From contig CAKMXJ010000016.1 in NCBI GenBank assembly GCA_928724745.1, positions 1 to 64,000 of the forward strand: DNA of 64,000 nucleotides, read 5' to 3'. Position numbers and translations under genes: made by a program. This document shows, piece after piece, positions 30,114 through 40,100 of the stretch (within the stretch, counting starts at the first letter, position 1; every line of letters begins with the position of its first letter). The notes below the pieces were generated by a model. The model made no database searches and was not told the origin of the DNA. It saw only the letters and a program-made list of their open reading frames with translations. This DNA is from Anthracocystis setariae (taxonomy: Eukaryota; Basidiomycota; Ustilaginomycetes; Ustilaginales; Ustilaginaceae).

Positions 30114-32669
30114 ATGGTTCGTCCCACACGCCGAACAGGTACTCAAAGGTCGGCTCCGTTCGCTTCGTACTCTCACGACCAGGAGCAAGATGAACTCGCA
30201 TCGCAGTCCGTCCTTGCCCCCGAGAGCGCTTCTCCAATTGCACCGCAGGCTACATCACGAACGAGCAATAGCAATCTAAATGCTGAACCAGATGAGCTCG
30301 AGGCAAGCCAACCACCACCACCGCCGTCGACATTCTCGGCCACCTCGGAAGCTGATCACATCAAGATCATGCTGGCTACCGACAACCATATCGGCTACAT
30401 GGAGCGCGACCCTGTGCGTGGTCAGGACTCGATTCGGACGTTCGAAGAGATCCTGCAGCTAGCCGTGGAGCACCAAGTCGACTTGATCCTGCTCGGCGGC
30501 GATTTGTTTCACGAGAACAAGCCAAGTCGAGCAACGTTGCATCAGACCATGGCGTTACTGCGGCAGTACACGCTGGGAGACAAGCCGGTATCGATCGAGC
30601 TGCTGAGCGATCCTAACGACGGTGCTCTTCCGGGCAACCACTTTCCTGCCATCAACTATGAGGATCCAAACCTGAACGTTGGCATCCCGGTTTTCTCGAT
30701 TCACGGCAACCACGACGATCCACAGGGGGTGGGAGAGACAGGCGCTCTGTCCGCTCTGGATCTGCTGTCGGTCTCGGGCTTGATCAATTACTTTGGCAAG
30801 ATCGAGCTGCCTTCAGACGACGCGAGCGCTGGTGCGGCGAGTTCGAGGACGGCTAGAGGAGGTGCTTTCCAAGAAAAAGGCATTCGCATCAAACCTGTGC
30901 TGCTGCAAAAAGGTCAAACGAAGCTGGCACTGTACGGAATGGGCAACATCAAGGATGAACGCATGCATTTCGAGTTGCGAGCCAACCGAGTGCGCATGTA
31001 TCGACCCCAGGAGGATCCCGATGATTGGTTCAACATCTTGTGCGTTCATCAGAACCGCGTAGCGCACAATCCAAAAGCATGTGTGCCCGAGACCATGTTT
31101 GACGACTCGATCCATCTCGTCGTATGGGGTCATGAGCACGAGCAGATGATCCAACCGCAGGCCGTGACGGAAAAGAGGTACCATATCACCCAACCGGGAA
31201 GCAGTGTTGCGACAAGCCTCAGTCAGGGGGAGACGACGGAAAAGTGCGTGGCAATCGTGCATGTGGAGAAGACGGATTTCATGATCGAGCCCATCCCGTT
31301 GCGCACGGTGCGACCCTTTGTGATGGATGACGTGGTCCTCTCCGAGCAGCTCGACGAGGCCGGGCTGGGATCGGATAGGATCGATATCATCAAGGTGTTG
31401 CGGAGCAAGGTGGAGGCACTGATCGAGCGCGCCAAGCGAGAATTTTCAGAACGTTGGCCGGGGAGAGAGATGCCTCTGCCGCTGGTGCGTTTGCGGGTCG
31501 AGTATACGAACCAGGAGATCAGCAATCCGCAGCGGTTTGGCCAGGAGTTTGCCGGCAAGGTTGCGAATCCCAAGGAGGTGTTGCAATTTACGAAGCGCAA
31601 GGAATTCAAGAGGGGAAGGAGGGGCGAGGTGGATGCGAATGCGCCGAGTGCATATGTGGATGTGGAGGAGGAAGGACTGCTGCCCATCGAACGGCTGGAC
31701 AAGGTAGATGTCGGCAAGCTGGTACAGGAATACCTGCAGGCGCAGAACCTGGATATCCTCAATCCGGAAGGACTGGAGAGTGCGGTGCTCAATTTCGTCG
31801 AGAAGGACGATCGGGATGCGATCGACAGTTTTGTAACCAAGATGCTCAAGAACACGGTCAAGGGGTTGGTGACGATTGATCCAGAAGAATCGCGAATCGA
31901 TGGGGAGCTGGAAAGGTTGAGACAGCAACAGCAGCAGCTGCTGTTGCAGAGAAGGGAGATGGAGGTGGATGACGATCCGCGCGATGCGAGGGGCAGTAGG
32001 AGAACGGAGGATGCCTCGGATGATTCGATGATGGAGGATCTCGAGCCACAAGCAACGACCGCGAGGACCGCCGCCCGGGGTAATGGGAGAGCAGCTGCTA
32101 CTTCGACGAGACACGAACTTTTCCAAGACGAGGACGAACTTGAAGAGGCAGCCAGCGTTGCAAGCAATCGAAGGGGCGGCGTTCGTCGAGGTACAACAGC
32201 CGCTGCCTCCAGCAGTCGAGCGCAGAGAACCCCGACAGCGGCTACCAGAACATCTCGCACAAGCGCACCGGCACCGACATTCCTGGGACCCGAATCGGCC
32301 TATGCGGAGCAAGACGAGGAGTCAGACATTGGCATTGACGAAGAGGCCTCCACGCGTGCTCCACCGATCAGCCGGCATGAGAGTGTGTTGAACATGCTCA
32401 ATCGAAGGCCAGCTGGCAGCAGCACGGGTTCACGGGCGAAAACTACGACGTCCAAGACTGGGAGGGGTGCAAAGACAGCAGCAGCCTCCAACACAGCGAG
32501 GGGGAGGAAAAGCACACAGCGGCAAGAACAGGAGAGCATCCAAGTCAGCGACGACGATGACGACGACGATGATGATGGAGGAGATGCTATCGTCGATGCC
32601 GAGTCTGACGATGAGTTTGTCGAGGTCCCTGCTACTCGCAAGCCTACCCGTCGCGTGGGACGGAGATGA
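30114..32669 (+). CDS. mre11: Mre11 double-strand-break repair nuclease
   Basis: 851 residues from the ATG at 30,114 (MVRPTRR); the frame is open a little further upstream but only from a TTG. It is the nuclease of the Mre11-Rad50-Nbs1/Xrs2 complex, which processes DNA breaks and acts at telomeres in the nucleus. The phosphoesterase motifs are complete: D90-x-H92 (ATDNHIGY), GGD130, GNH200D201, CVHQN and GHEH at 339-342. The Mre11 DNA-binding domain follows to about residue 520. The last 250 residues are low-complexity, Arg/Gly/Ser-rich, with an acidic D-run near the end. An unconserved 80-residue N-terminal extension precedes the nuclease domain. No intron. It is the first core gene right of the accessory block. 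Confidence 0.96.
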   Translation: MVRPTRRTGTQRSAPFASYSHDQEQDELASQSVLAPESASPIAPQATSRTSNSNLNAEPDELEASQPPPPPSTFSATSEADHIKIMLATDNHIGYMERDPVRGQDSIRTFEEILQLAVEHQVDLILLGGDLFHENKPSRATLHQTMALLRQYTLGDKPVSIELLSDPNDGALPGNHFPAINYEDPNLNVGIPVFSIHGNHDDPQGVGETGALSALDLLSVSGLINYFGKIELPSDDASAGAASSRTARGGAFQEKGIRIKPVLLQKGQTKLALYGMGNIKDERMHFELRANRVRMYRPQEDPDDWFNILCVHQNRVAHNPKACVPETMFDDSIHLVVWGHEHEQMIQPQAVTEKRYHITQPGSSVATSLSQGETTEKCVAIVHVEKTDFMIEPIPLRTVRPFVMDDVVLSEQLDEAGLGSDRIDIIKVLRSKVEALIERAKREFSERWPGREMPLPLVRLRVEYTNQEISNPQRFGQEFAGKVANPKEVLQFTKRKEFKRGRRGEVDANAPSAYVDVEEEGLLPIERLDKVDVGKLVQEYLQAQNLDILNPEGLESAVLNFVEKDDRDAIDSFVTKMLKNTVKGLVTIDPEESRIDGELERLRQQQQQLLLQRREMEVDDDPRDARGSRRTEDASDDSMMEDLEPQATTARTAARGNGRAAATSTRHELFQDEDELEEAASVASNRRGGVRRGTTAAASSSRAQRTPTAATRTSRTSAPAPTFLGPESAYAEQDEESDIGIDEEASTRAPPISRHESVLNMLNRRPAGSSTGSRAKTTTSKTGRGAKTAAASNTARGRKSTQRQEQESIQVSDDDDDDDDDGGDAIVDAESDDEFVEVPATRKPTRRVGRR

Positions 32670-32836
32670 TCACAATACATTGCATTGGCTCTCTCATTCA
32701 ATGTCGACGATCAACGCAACTGCGACGGTGACAGTGACAGTGACGCGTGGTGAGGTGTTGGTCTCGACGTACTGAACGTTGAAGTGTGTATGCGGAAATT
32801 CCGAAAATGGGTAAAATTGCGGTAAGATCTTTATTA

Positions 32837-34464
32837 CACCTTTTTTCGATCAAGTTCGGAATCCGGACTGTCAACTTCGGTAACAAGTTCGGTAGCCACA
32901 CTGCTTTTTGGTACAGTTGTTCGATAACGTGTATGCTATTTGGTATAACACACATCAAGTTTGGTAATGCTAGCTTACAAGTTCGGTACAACAAGCATGT
33001 TTGGTAACCAAGTAGCTCCTTGAACACTTTAAGATGATGGTTTCGCAATCAAATGATGTTGACAAGACAGCTACGATTGTGATTACATGTGACGATGAGC
33101 GCTAGAATACAGAGACATCAAAGACCGAAACGTGAGATGGCGGTAGCAGCGTCGTGGTCTTGACCAAGAGGATGTCCAGCTTCAGCTACAGCGAGCCAGC
33201 GTGTTGCTCCGTGGATCCAACCAATGCAGTCAGCTGGCGAGACAGTGTCGAGAACTGCATGGATAACGTTGACGATTCCGTTGTGTGTCCTGAGCTCTTG
33301 ACGTGTGACTACAGGCTTCACCTTCGAGAAGACGTTCTCGGCGATGTTCAGCCACGGCAAGTATGGAGGCAGGAAGTCGATTTGATGGCCTTGAGCGTTA
33401 CAGGCATCGACAAACTCTCGGTTATGGTGAAACTTGACATTATCCATAACGAAGATTGTTGGCTGGTCAAGCTTTGGGAAGATCTCCTCCTTGAAGAAGT
33501 CAAGAAGCTTCGTTGCATTCCATGCTCCTAGTGTACATCGGCGAGACATGATTCCATTGCGGTTAACAGCAACAAGTAAAGATACATTCGTTCCGCGCTG
33601 TGCTGGTCGGTCATGCTGTCGAGCTCGCTGTCCTCTTGGAGCTCGACCTCGAGATCTTGTCATATGCAAATTGAAGCCGGCCTCGTCGAAGAACACACAG
33701 TCTGTGTAGGATCATCCTTCGAGATGGAACTGTCGTGCATAACGTTGTCGAGCGTTCTTTGTCGCTGTACTGTTGTGCCTAGCATGCTCCACGCTCATTC
33801 GCTTGAGCGTCATGTGAGCGCAATCCTCGAGAGCTTTGCCGATCGTTGAGAGAGACACGGATCCGAGCGCTGGAAAGTGCTGGAGGAGCTGCTCCTGCAT
33901 CTCAAGCGTCGCTCCTGGTTGCCAATGCAGGAAGGCAATGAGATGTTCGATATGCTCTTCCTGCAGTCGTTGTTCTCTTCTAGCTCCTCCTCAAGGAGTA
34001 GCTTCGATGCCTCCACCGGTTTCGAACTTCTCCCAGATCGACCATACTGTGGAGTAAGGAAACTCAAACCGCTTGGCGACGCTGGAGAAGCTCTCTCCTC
34101 GACTGAGAGCTTCGACGATCTTGGTCCGGAACTCGTTGCTTACAGTTCTGTTATGTCGTACCATTGCAATGTGAAGCTATGATGCAGAACAAGAACGTGA
34201 ATATGGTGGTAGTGGTTAGCAGCGATGGCGAGGAGAACGGTGTCTTGGAAGCTGATCTCAAGAAGCTACGGTAACGATAAGGACAACTCTCAGCGCACTG
34301 CTCACTCAGACACCGTTCGGATACCGAATTCGATCCTCGGCTTTGCCGATTTTGTCTCACACGCTACACCAAAACACTTGGACTATACCGAACAAGCAGT
34401 TCGAACAAGCTTGCTTATTCCGATTTCCATACGCCGGCATACCAAACTTGATCGAAAAAAGGTG
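32837..34464 (-). mobile_element. Tc1/mariner DNA transposon (1,628 bp), inactive
   Basis: Terminal inverted repeats begin CACCTTTTTTCGATCAAGTT (20 bases matching), then diverge. TA lies on both sides (32,835-32,836 and 34,465-34,466) as the expected target duplication. Inside the left end AAGTTYGGTA occurs several times in both orientations, with related words at the right end; these look like subterminal transposase-binding sites. The transposase has two stop codons. Confidence 0.85.
33118..34164 (-). pseudogene. Tc1-type DD34E transposase with two premature stops
   Basis: A single 349-codon frame from the ATG at 34,164. The N-terminal half has a helix-turn-helix (EALSRGESFSSVAKRFEF). The catalytic core shows D in FFDEAGF, D in VMDNVKFH, and E in NIAENVF, with 34 residues between the last two (DD34E). 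In-frame TGA codons occur at codon 58 (33,991-33,993) and codon 151 (33,712-33,714). Both fit CGA-to-TGA transitions. No frameshift was seen, so inactivation is recent or only by point changes. Confidence 0.88.
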
Positions 34465-34466
34465 TA

Positions 34467-34570
34467 TTATTATTTTGGATGTTGTGAGCAGAATAGTAGA
34501 GTGGTGATGATCTGGAAGGGAGACGGGGAGGTTGGAAGGGATGTGCCGAAAGTGGTCGGCTTCCCGTGTT
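34467..34570. other. Short host spacer between the two insertions
   Basis: About 100 bases of apparently host DNA between the mariner element and the copia insertion site. Nothing recognisable. Confidence 0.5.
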
Positions 34571-34575
34571 GGTTG
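34571..34575. repeat. Target-site duplication, left
   Basis: GGTTG, repeated at 42,391-42,395 on the other side of the copia element. Confidence 0.9.
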
Positions 34576-35495
34576 TGTGAGATTCTACGTGCGTCTAATC
34601 ACTATTGCGTCGTGGGTAGACGTTCGAAGGTGATTGCAAACACGCAAGGGCGCGTGTTTGCCGCGTCTCTTGATTGACTTCAAGCTGCGATCTTGGAAAT
34701 GTGTTTGGGATCACTAAGTCAATTATCAATCCTTTTCGGCAATAGAGTCAGCAAGACCGAAGTGAGGTTGACCGCACTCGTCCGAATGGGCGCTGTAGGC
34801 TAGGAAGCTTGGTAGGTTACTACGTGAGGGACAAACACGCAAGCCTGCGTGTTGGTATGCTTGATCGTATGTTAGGAACACACTTTGTTAGTTGATGATT
34901 CGATGATATTACAATCCCTGTAGGGTGTCTTGCGGCCTCTATATATACATGTGGCGCTGATTCTCAAATACGGCAAAGTGACATCTCTTGTCGCTGTAGC
35001 CGTACTTCATAACGTCCCATGTCGACTGAGATTTGTGCTTCTATACACGCGGTCTTGCGTGTGTCCTCGCCATTCCGGGACTATTCCCTAACGGTCTATT
35101 AGCAGCTTACCTCTAATTCGTTCGGGGCAACGTCGTCCGCAAATGGGGTTCACCCTTGATTATGAGGGTGACCCATTATGACCCTTGAGTCTTGTTCGTA
35201 TCATAACCCCAACTTGAGCTGATTGGTTCGTCGAGTAGGGGATCGCGAGGAGCTGTATATTCAACACGCAACCACGCGTGTGAGGTGTCCAGCTAGTCTT
35301 GATGTCCACGACGGCGCGGAACCAGGGTTTACCCTTCTTCCTGAAGTGGGGTCCGAATATTATTCCCTATTATTTCGCGCGCGTGCTATTTCGGTTCTTT
35401 ACTCTCTGCGTTCAAACACGCGGGCCTGCGTGTTTAGTGCTGTCAAGTAAAATACTCCAAGTATGAGATGACTTTCGGATCTGTGTGATCCAACA
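34576..35495 (-). repeat. 3' LTR of the complete copia element (920 bp)
   Basis: In element orientation starts TGTTGGATC and ends GAATCTCACA. Palindromes at 34,638-34,659, 34,834-34,853, 35,045-35,062, 35,264-35,281 and 35,414-35,435. A TATATATAG-type box lies near 34,940 on the minus strand. Confidence 0.95.
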
Positions 35496-35560
35496 GCCCC
35501 TCTCATCGAGTACTTCACTCACACAGCACAGGCAGGGCACGCAAGGGAACGGGTTAGTAT

Positions 35561-36742
35561 TTACAATCGAGAACCAGAAGCAGCGCTAGGATCTTGAACG
35601 CGCGAGCGCTTCTTGCGAAGGGGGCCTTCTCGCTTCTCGAGCGTCTTTCGTACGGTGCCAGCGATCCTAATGATATTCGTCGGGTCATAGGATCGTGGCG
35701 TCGGCCTGTTGAGAGCTTTGGCCGTGATGGCCTCCTTAGCCGCCTCCTCGAGTTCCTCCAGCTGTTCCAGTGCTTGTTCGAATAGCGTAACTTTCTTCGT
35801 TCGGTACCCAGTGAAGCCACCTCCCCGACAGCGCTTTCCCGCTACAATGCAATGATCACATGCGTGAGACGTCGGGACCCTTGGACGCCCCTTGTGGTTC
35901 TTGCCGACGCCGTACGTGCAGTAGACGCCGGCCTCGACGCAAGGGGTACATCCTGGGGTCGAGACAGTGAAGCCGTCCTCGATCGTATCCGTGAGCTTTG
36001 GGAAGTCAGACACGCCGGCTCTGACCGTCCCAGCCGGGACCACGAATCTATGTTGTTTGTCGAGGGCTTTCGACTCGTCGAGGGGTCCAGACCAGGCCTG
36101 GTCGTTCGATAGAGGGTGGAGGATACTTCCACCTGCCGGCTGCGGCGTCGAGGCAGGCCGGGGGCGGAAGTGGTGAGGGAGGGCGGCCGAGAGGTCCGCC
36201 GTAATCGAGTTTAATGGACGACGGCGTATGGGAGCTGGCCCATCATCGTCGTCCTCGTCGTCGTCGTTGTCGGCAGGAGGGATGGCCATGTCATCATCCT
36301 CACCTGTGCGAGGGCTTGGAGGCACCTCGGCTCCGTCACTGATCCTGAGGAACAAAGGCCGGAGCCTAGTGACGTTGCTGTTGCTGGTCATCGGCGACTC
36401 AGCAACTGCCTCGCTTGATCGTCCAGAGGCTTGAGTGATGTCGCCCCCACTTGATGCGGCCGGGGGCTGAGCGATAGGAGTGGTCATGCCAGGCGTGGCA
36501 GAGGACCTCGATGTTGAAGGTGATACCTCGCCGTCGTTGGCGGGCGAGGGAGCGGCGTGGGATTGACCCGTACCATTGGTAGCAGGGGTCTCGTCGACGT
36601 CCATGTTTTCTTCGCTGGCGGGGGTCGGGGAAGGGGTCGCTGGCGAAGGTTGGGCGACTAAGGCGTTGGAGGCGTGGAGGCGTTTGCGAGCCTCTGTTGC
36701 TTTCTTGATGGCAGCACGTTGTTTTGCGCTGAGTCTCGCCAT
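35561..36742 (-). CDS. copia accessory ORF (ORF3), second family
   Basis: 393 residues from MARLSAKQR at 36,742; the frame is open upstream without an ATG. It has the same plan as the ORF3 of copies A and B: basic N-terminus, Ser/Thr/Pro-rich and acidic middle (a D/E run near residue 170), RFVVPAG, and the two triads PGCTPC-x5-C and CDHC-x5-C with GxGKNHKG between. A helical Glu/Leu-rich segment (QALEQLEELEEAAKEA) and a basic tail follow. Outside the cysteine domain similarity to copies A and B is low, as expected if it evolves with the family-specific palindromes. A role in binding element DNA or RNA is inference. Confidence 0.75.
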   Translation of the reverse strand: MARLSAKQRAAIKKATEARKRLHASNALVAQPSPATPSPTPASEENMDVDETPATNGTGQSHAAPSPANDGEVSPSTSRSSATPGMTTPIAQPPAASSGGDITQASGRSSEAVAESPMTSNSNVTRLRPLFLRISDGAEVPPSPRTGEDDDMAIPPADNDDDEDDDDGPAPIRRRPLNSITADLSAALPHHFRPRPASTPQPAGGSILHPLSNDQAWSGPLDESKALDKQHRFVVPAGTVRAGVSDFPKLTDTIEDGFTVSTPGCTPCVEAGVYCTYGVGKNHKGRPRVPTSHACDHCIVAGKRCRGGGFTGYRTKKVTLFEQALEQLEELEEAAKEAITAKALNRPTPRSYDPTNIIRIAGTVRKTLEKREGPLRKKRSRVQDPSAASGSRL

Positions 36743-37179
36743 GGTGATGGGTGGCGACAGTGGTTGTGTGGAAGAGATGGTGGTATTAACGAACGGACTG
36801 GTAGAGGCGTTCAGTTGACTTCTGTAGTTGCGCAAGCCACGGTGATAATCTCTTTGTTCGCGGCTATTGAGTGTGTGACTGAGTCCGGTATGGATACTCA
36901 GCGTCGAGTGTTGGTGATTGCGCCTCCACGCTTTGTGAGGCGGATGCGCCGATATGAAGTCTGTGGCGTTGGCGCAGGGTTTGGGGCTTGCGTGTGGCTT
37001 TAGTCTTGAACACGCGAGGTTGTGTTTTTGGTGCCTGGCTGTCGGCTTAGATATTTTACGTGTTTTTTGTTGATGGGGGGTGCCCCTCTGATTTCTTGGA
37101 TTTTCTTGTTTGGTCGGATCTGTCAAGGTCGAGTCGGGTCGGGAAAAATATGTACAAGGCAAATACGCGACGTCGAGTG

Positions 37180-40100
37180 TTACTCCACGACGTTGTTTGT
37201 CGGAGTTTTGATGTTTAATGCTTCGCGGTTTGCCTGAGTCTTGTTCTTCTCCAAAGCTTTCGTTAGCATATCGGCCAATTGGTCGCTAGTGGACACGGCT
37301 TTCACCGTCAAGACATTGTTAGCTTGGTATTCTCGTGTAATGTGATACTTAAGCCTGAAGTGTTTAGTTCGATTGTGGAATCTTGACTCTTTTGCGAGTT
37401 CGATTGCTGCTCGGTTGTCGACCATGAGCTGTGTGGGTGTGTCAACTTTGAGTCCCATTTCGGATGCGATCCAGCGTGTCCAGATGATCTCCTTTGCAGC
37501 TTCGGCCATGGCTACGTACTCGGCATAGGTCGTTGAGTCTGTGATGATGGACTGAAGTTTTGATAACCAGCTGTATGGCATTCCTGCGACGGTGTTAACA
37601 ATCCCCGAAGTTGATCGCGAAGTAATAGTGTCCCCCGCGTGATCTGCGTCGGTGTATGTCTGCAAATACTGTCCAAGGTCAACACGCGTGGTTGCGGGTG
37701 TGAGGTCAGCTATGCGTGTGTAACGTAGTCCGTGTGAGGCGGTCCCTTTGAGGTATCGGAGTAAATGTTTGGCCTGCACCATGGCGTTGTGGTGCGGTCG
37801 GGAAAGCTCACGGCTGAGTTTCTGGACGGCATAAGCAATGTCGGGGCGTGTGCATGTTGCAATGTAAAGGACCTGGCCGACGAGGCTTCGGTATGTGGAG
37901 TGCTCTATAGGTGAAAGAGGATCTCCTCCTTTGAGATCGTGAGTTGGATTGATGGGTGTATGCGTTATGTTTGCACACGCAAGGCCGTAGGTTTCCAGTA
38001 GACGGTGTATGTAACTGGTTTGGGCAAGGTGTATAGACTGTGGAGACTGGGTGACTTGGATTCCCAGGATGTAGTCGAGCGGGTCTCCGCCAGTCATTTT
38101 GAAGTGCTTTCGGAGTTCATCCATAACACTCTTCGCCAACTCGTGTGTTTTGGCGAAGATTAAGATGTCGTCGACGTACAGAGTTAAGATGATGGGTTGA
38201 TCTTCAACACGCGGGCCCGCGTGTTTGAAGTAGAGGGCGGAGTCGTGTTCACTGCGCTTAAATCCCATTTCTCGGAGCGTGGTGTCGGCCTTGTGGTACC
38301 ATGTTCGACCTGCCTGCTTAAGTCCATAAAGCGACTTATTTAGCTTGCACACTTGACCTTGCGGGGTCCCTCGAGACTCTTCGATCGTGGGGGGTGGCCT
38401 CATGTATAAGTCTACGTCGATCTCCCCGTTTAAGTAGGCTGTGGCCACGTCCATTTGGTAGATACTCCATCCCATTTGTAATGAGATGATCATGAGTAAT
38501 CGCAATGTGGACAGCTTTACTACTGGAGCGAAGGTCTTGTCGTAATCAATGCCATGCTTTTGAGCGAAGCCTTGTGCTACAAGACGAGCCTTGTACTTAT
38601 CTATCGATCCGTCGGACTTGCGTTTTACTTTAAAGACCCATCTGCTCCCAATGATGTTGGCCCCGTTAGGTGGCGTTACCAAACGCCATGTATCGTTCTC
38701 GCTGTGAGAGTTGAGTTCTTTATCGATGGCTTCTTTCCATAACGACCAGTCTGGGCGTTGGGAGGCTTGCATGATTGTTCGAGGTTCGTCGTCGAGTAAC
38801 CCAACGCTGTCTGGTTCGTCAACACGCAGCGTCGCGTGCTCCAACTCGTCATTGAATTCTTGAATTGCGAGGGCTTGCAGACGCGGCGACGTTGGTGGGG
38901 AACCTGGCGGGGTTGTCAGTCCTTGTTCTCTCTCTTGTTCGGTGAGGTACGGCCACCTGCTAAGGCTGCCATCGTTCCCTTCGTCATTTCCTTGATTTGA
39001 AGTCTGTGTGAGCGGGGCAGGCTGTTGTTCCGAACTCCAGACGTCGCGTGTTGGCAAACCAAGTTGTTTCTCGGGAGAACCTTTGTAAGGGAAAGACTCT
39101 TCGTCGAAGGTTGCATGCACCTGCGTCAGGTACCTTTTCTCGACGGGATTGTACAACTTATAAGCCTTAGTTCCTGCCGCAATCCCTAGGTAGACACATG
39201 AGACAGCTCTGTCATCGAGTGCGGACCTCCTCTCCGTTGGAATGTGAGCATAAGCTGCACAACCAAAAGTTCGTACAAGAGAGAGGTCTGGCATCTTGTC
39301 GTACAAGACTTTGATCGGGATCTTGTCACCATTGCCTTTCGTCGGTAATCTGTTGTTCAAGTAGGTTGCATGAAGTAAAGCATCGCCCCATAGTGTGTCA
39401 GGAGCATGGGATTGTATCAACAAGCAACGTACAGTGTTGAACAATGTCCTGTTCATCCTTTCCGCAACGCCGTTTTGTTCAGGTGCGAATGGGGATGTGA
39501 ATTCATGCAGGATTCCGTGGGAAGTGAGGAAGGTATCCATTTCAATGCTTGTGTATTCTCCTCCGTTGTCGGATCTGAGCTTCTTGAGTGGGTATCCGGT
39601 TTGCTTCTCCATGGTCGTCTTATATTCCTGAAGGCAGCCGAACACCTCACTCTTGCGAGTGATCAGGTACACCATTGTGTGTCGAGAAAAATCGTCGATG
39701 AATGTGACCGCGTACTTGTATCCTTGAGGAGTTTCGGTGGGAATTGGTCCTTTGACGTCCGTGTGGATCAAGCCAAGCGGATGTTCAACACGCGGCGTTG
39801 CGTGCTTGAACGGTTGCTTGTGGGACTTGGCAATCTCGCACGTTTCGCAGAGTTGGCGGTTTTTCTTTGCACTCAACGTGACTGTTGGGACTTCTTTTGC
39901 GATTTCTTCCAGGCGTCGCTCTCCAGGGTGGCCGAGACGCTTATGCCATCGATCAGGCTCCTTGTGTTCTGCGGCTAGCCCTGCGAAGTCAATACCTGCT
40001 TGATCAACGTACGTGAGTGGTCCAATATGTACACCCCTGCAAGTGATGCGGCCACTCTTTGTCCTTGCTATGGTTTCTTTATCGTTGGTGGTGATCTCCG

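Noticed and set aside
35223..35450. 75-codon frame in the copia LTR (and its twin at 42,118)
   Set aside because: Lies within the LTR, begins at TTG, and is identical in both LTRs only because the LTRs are identical.
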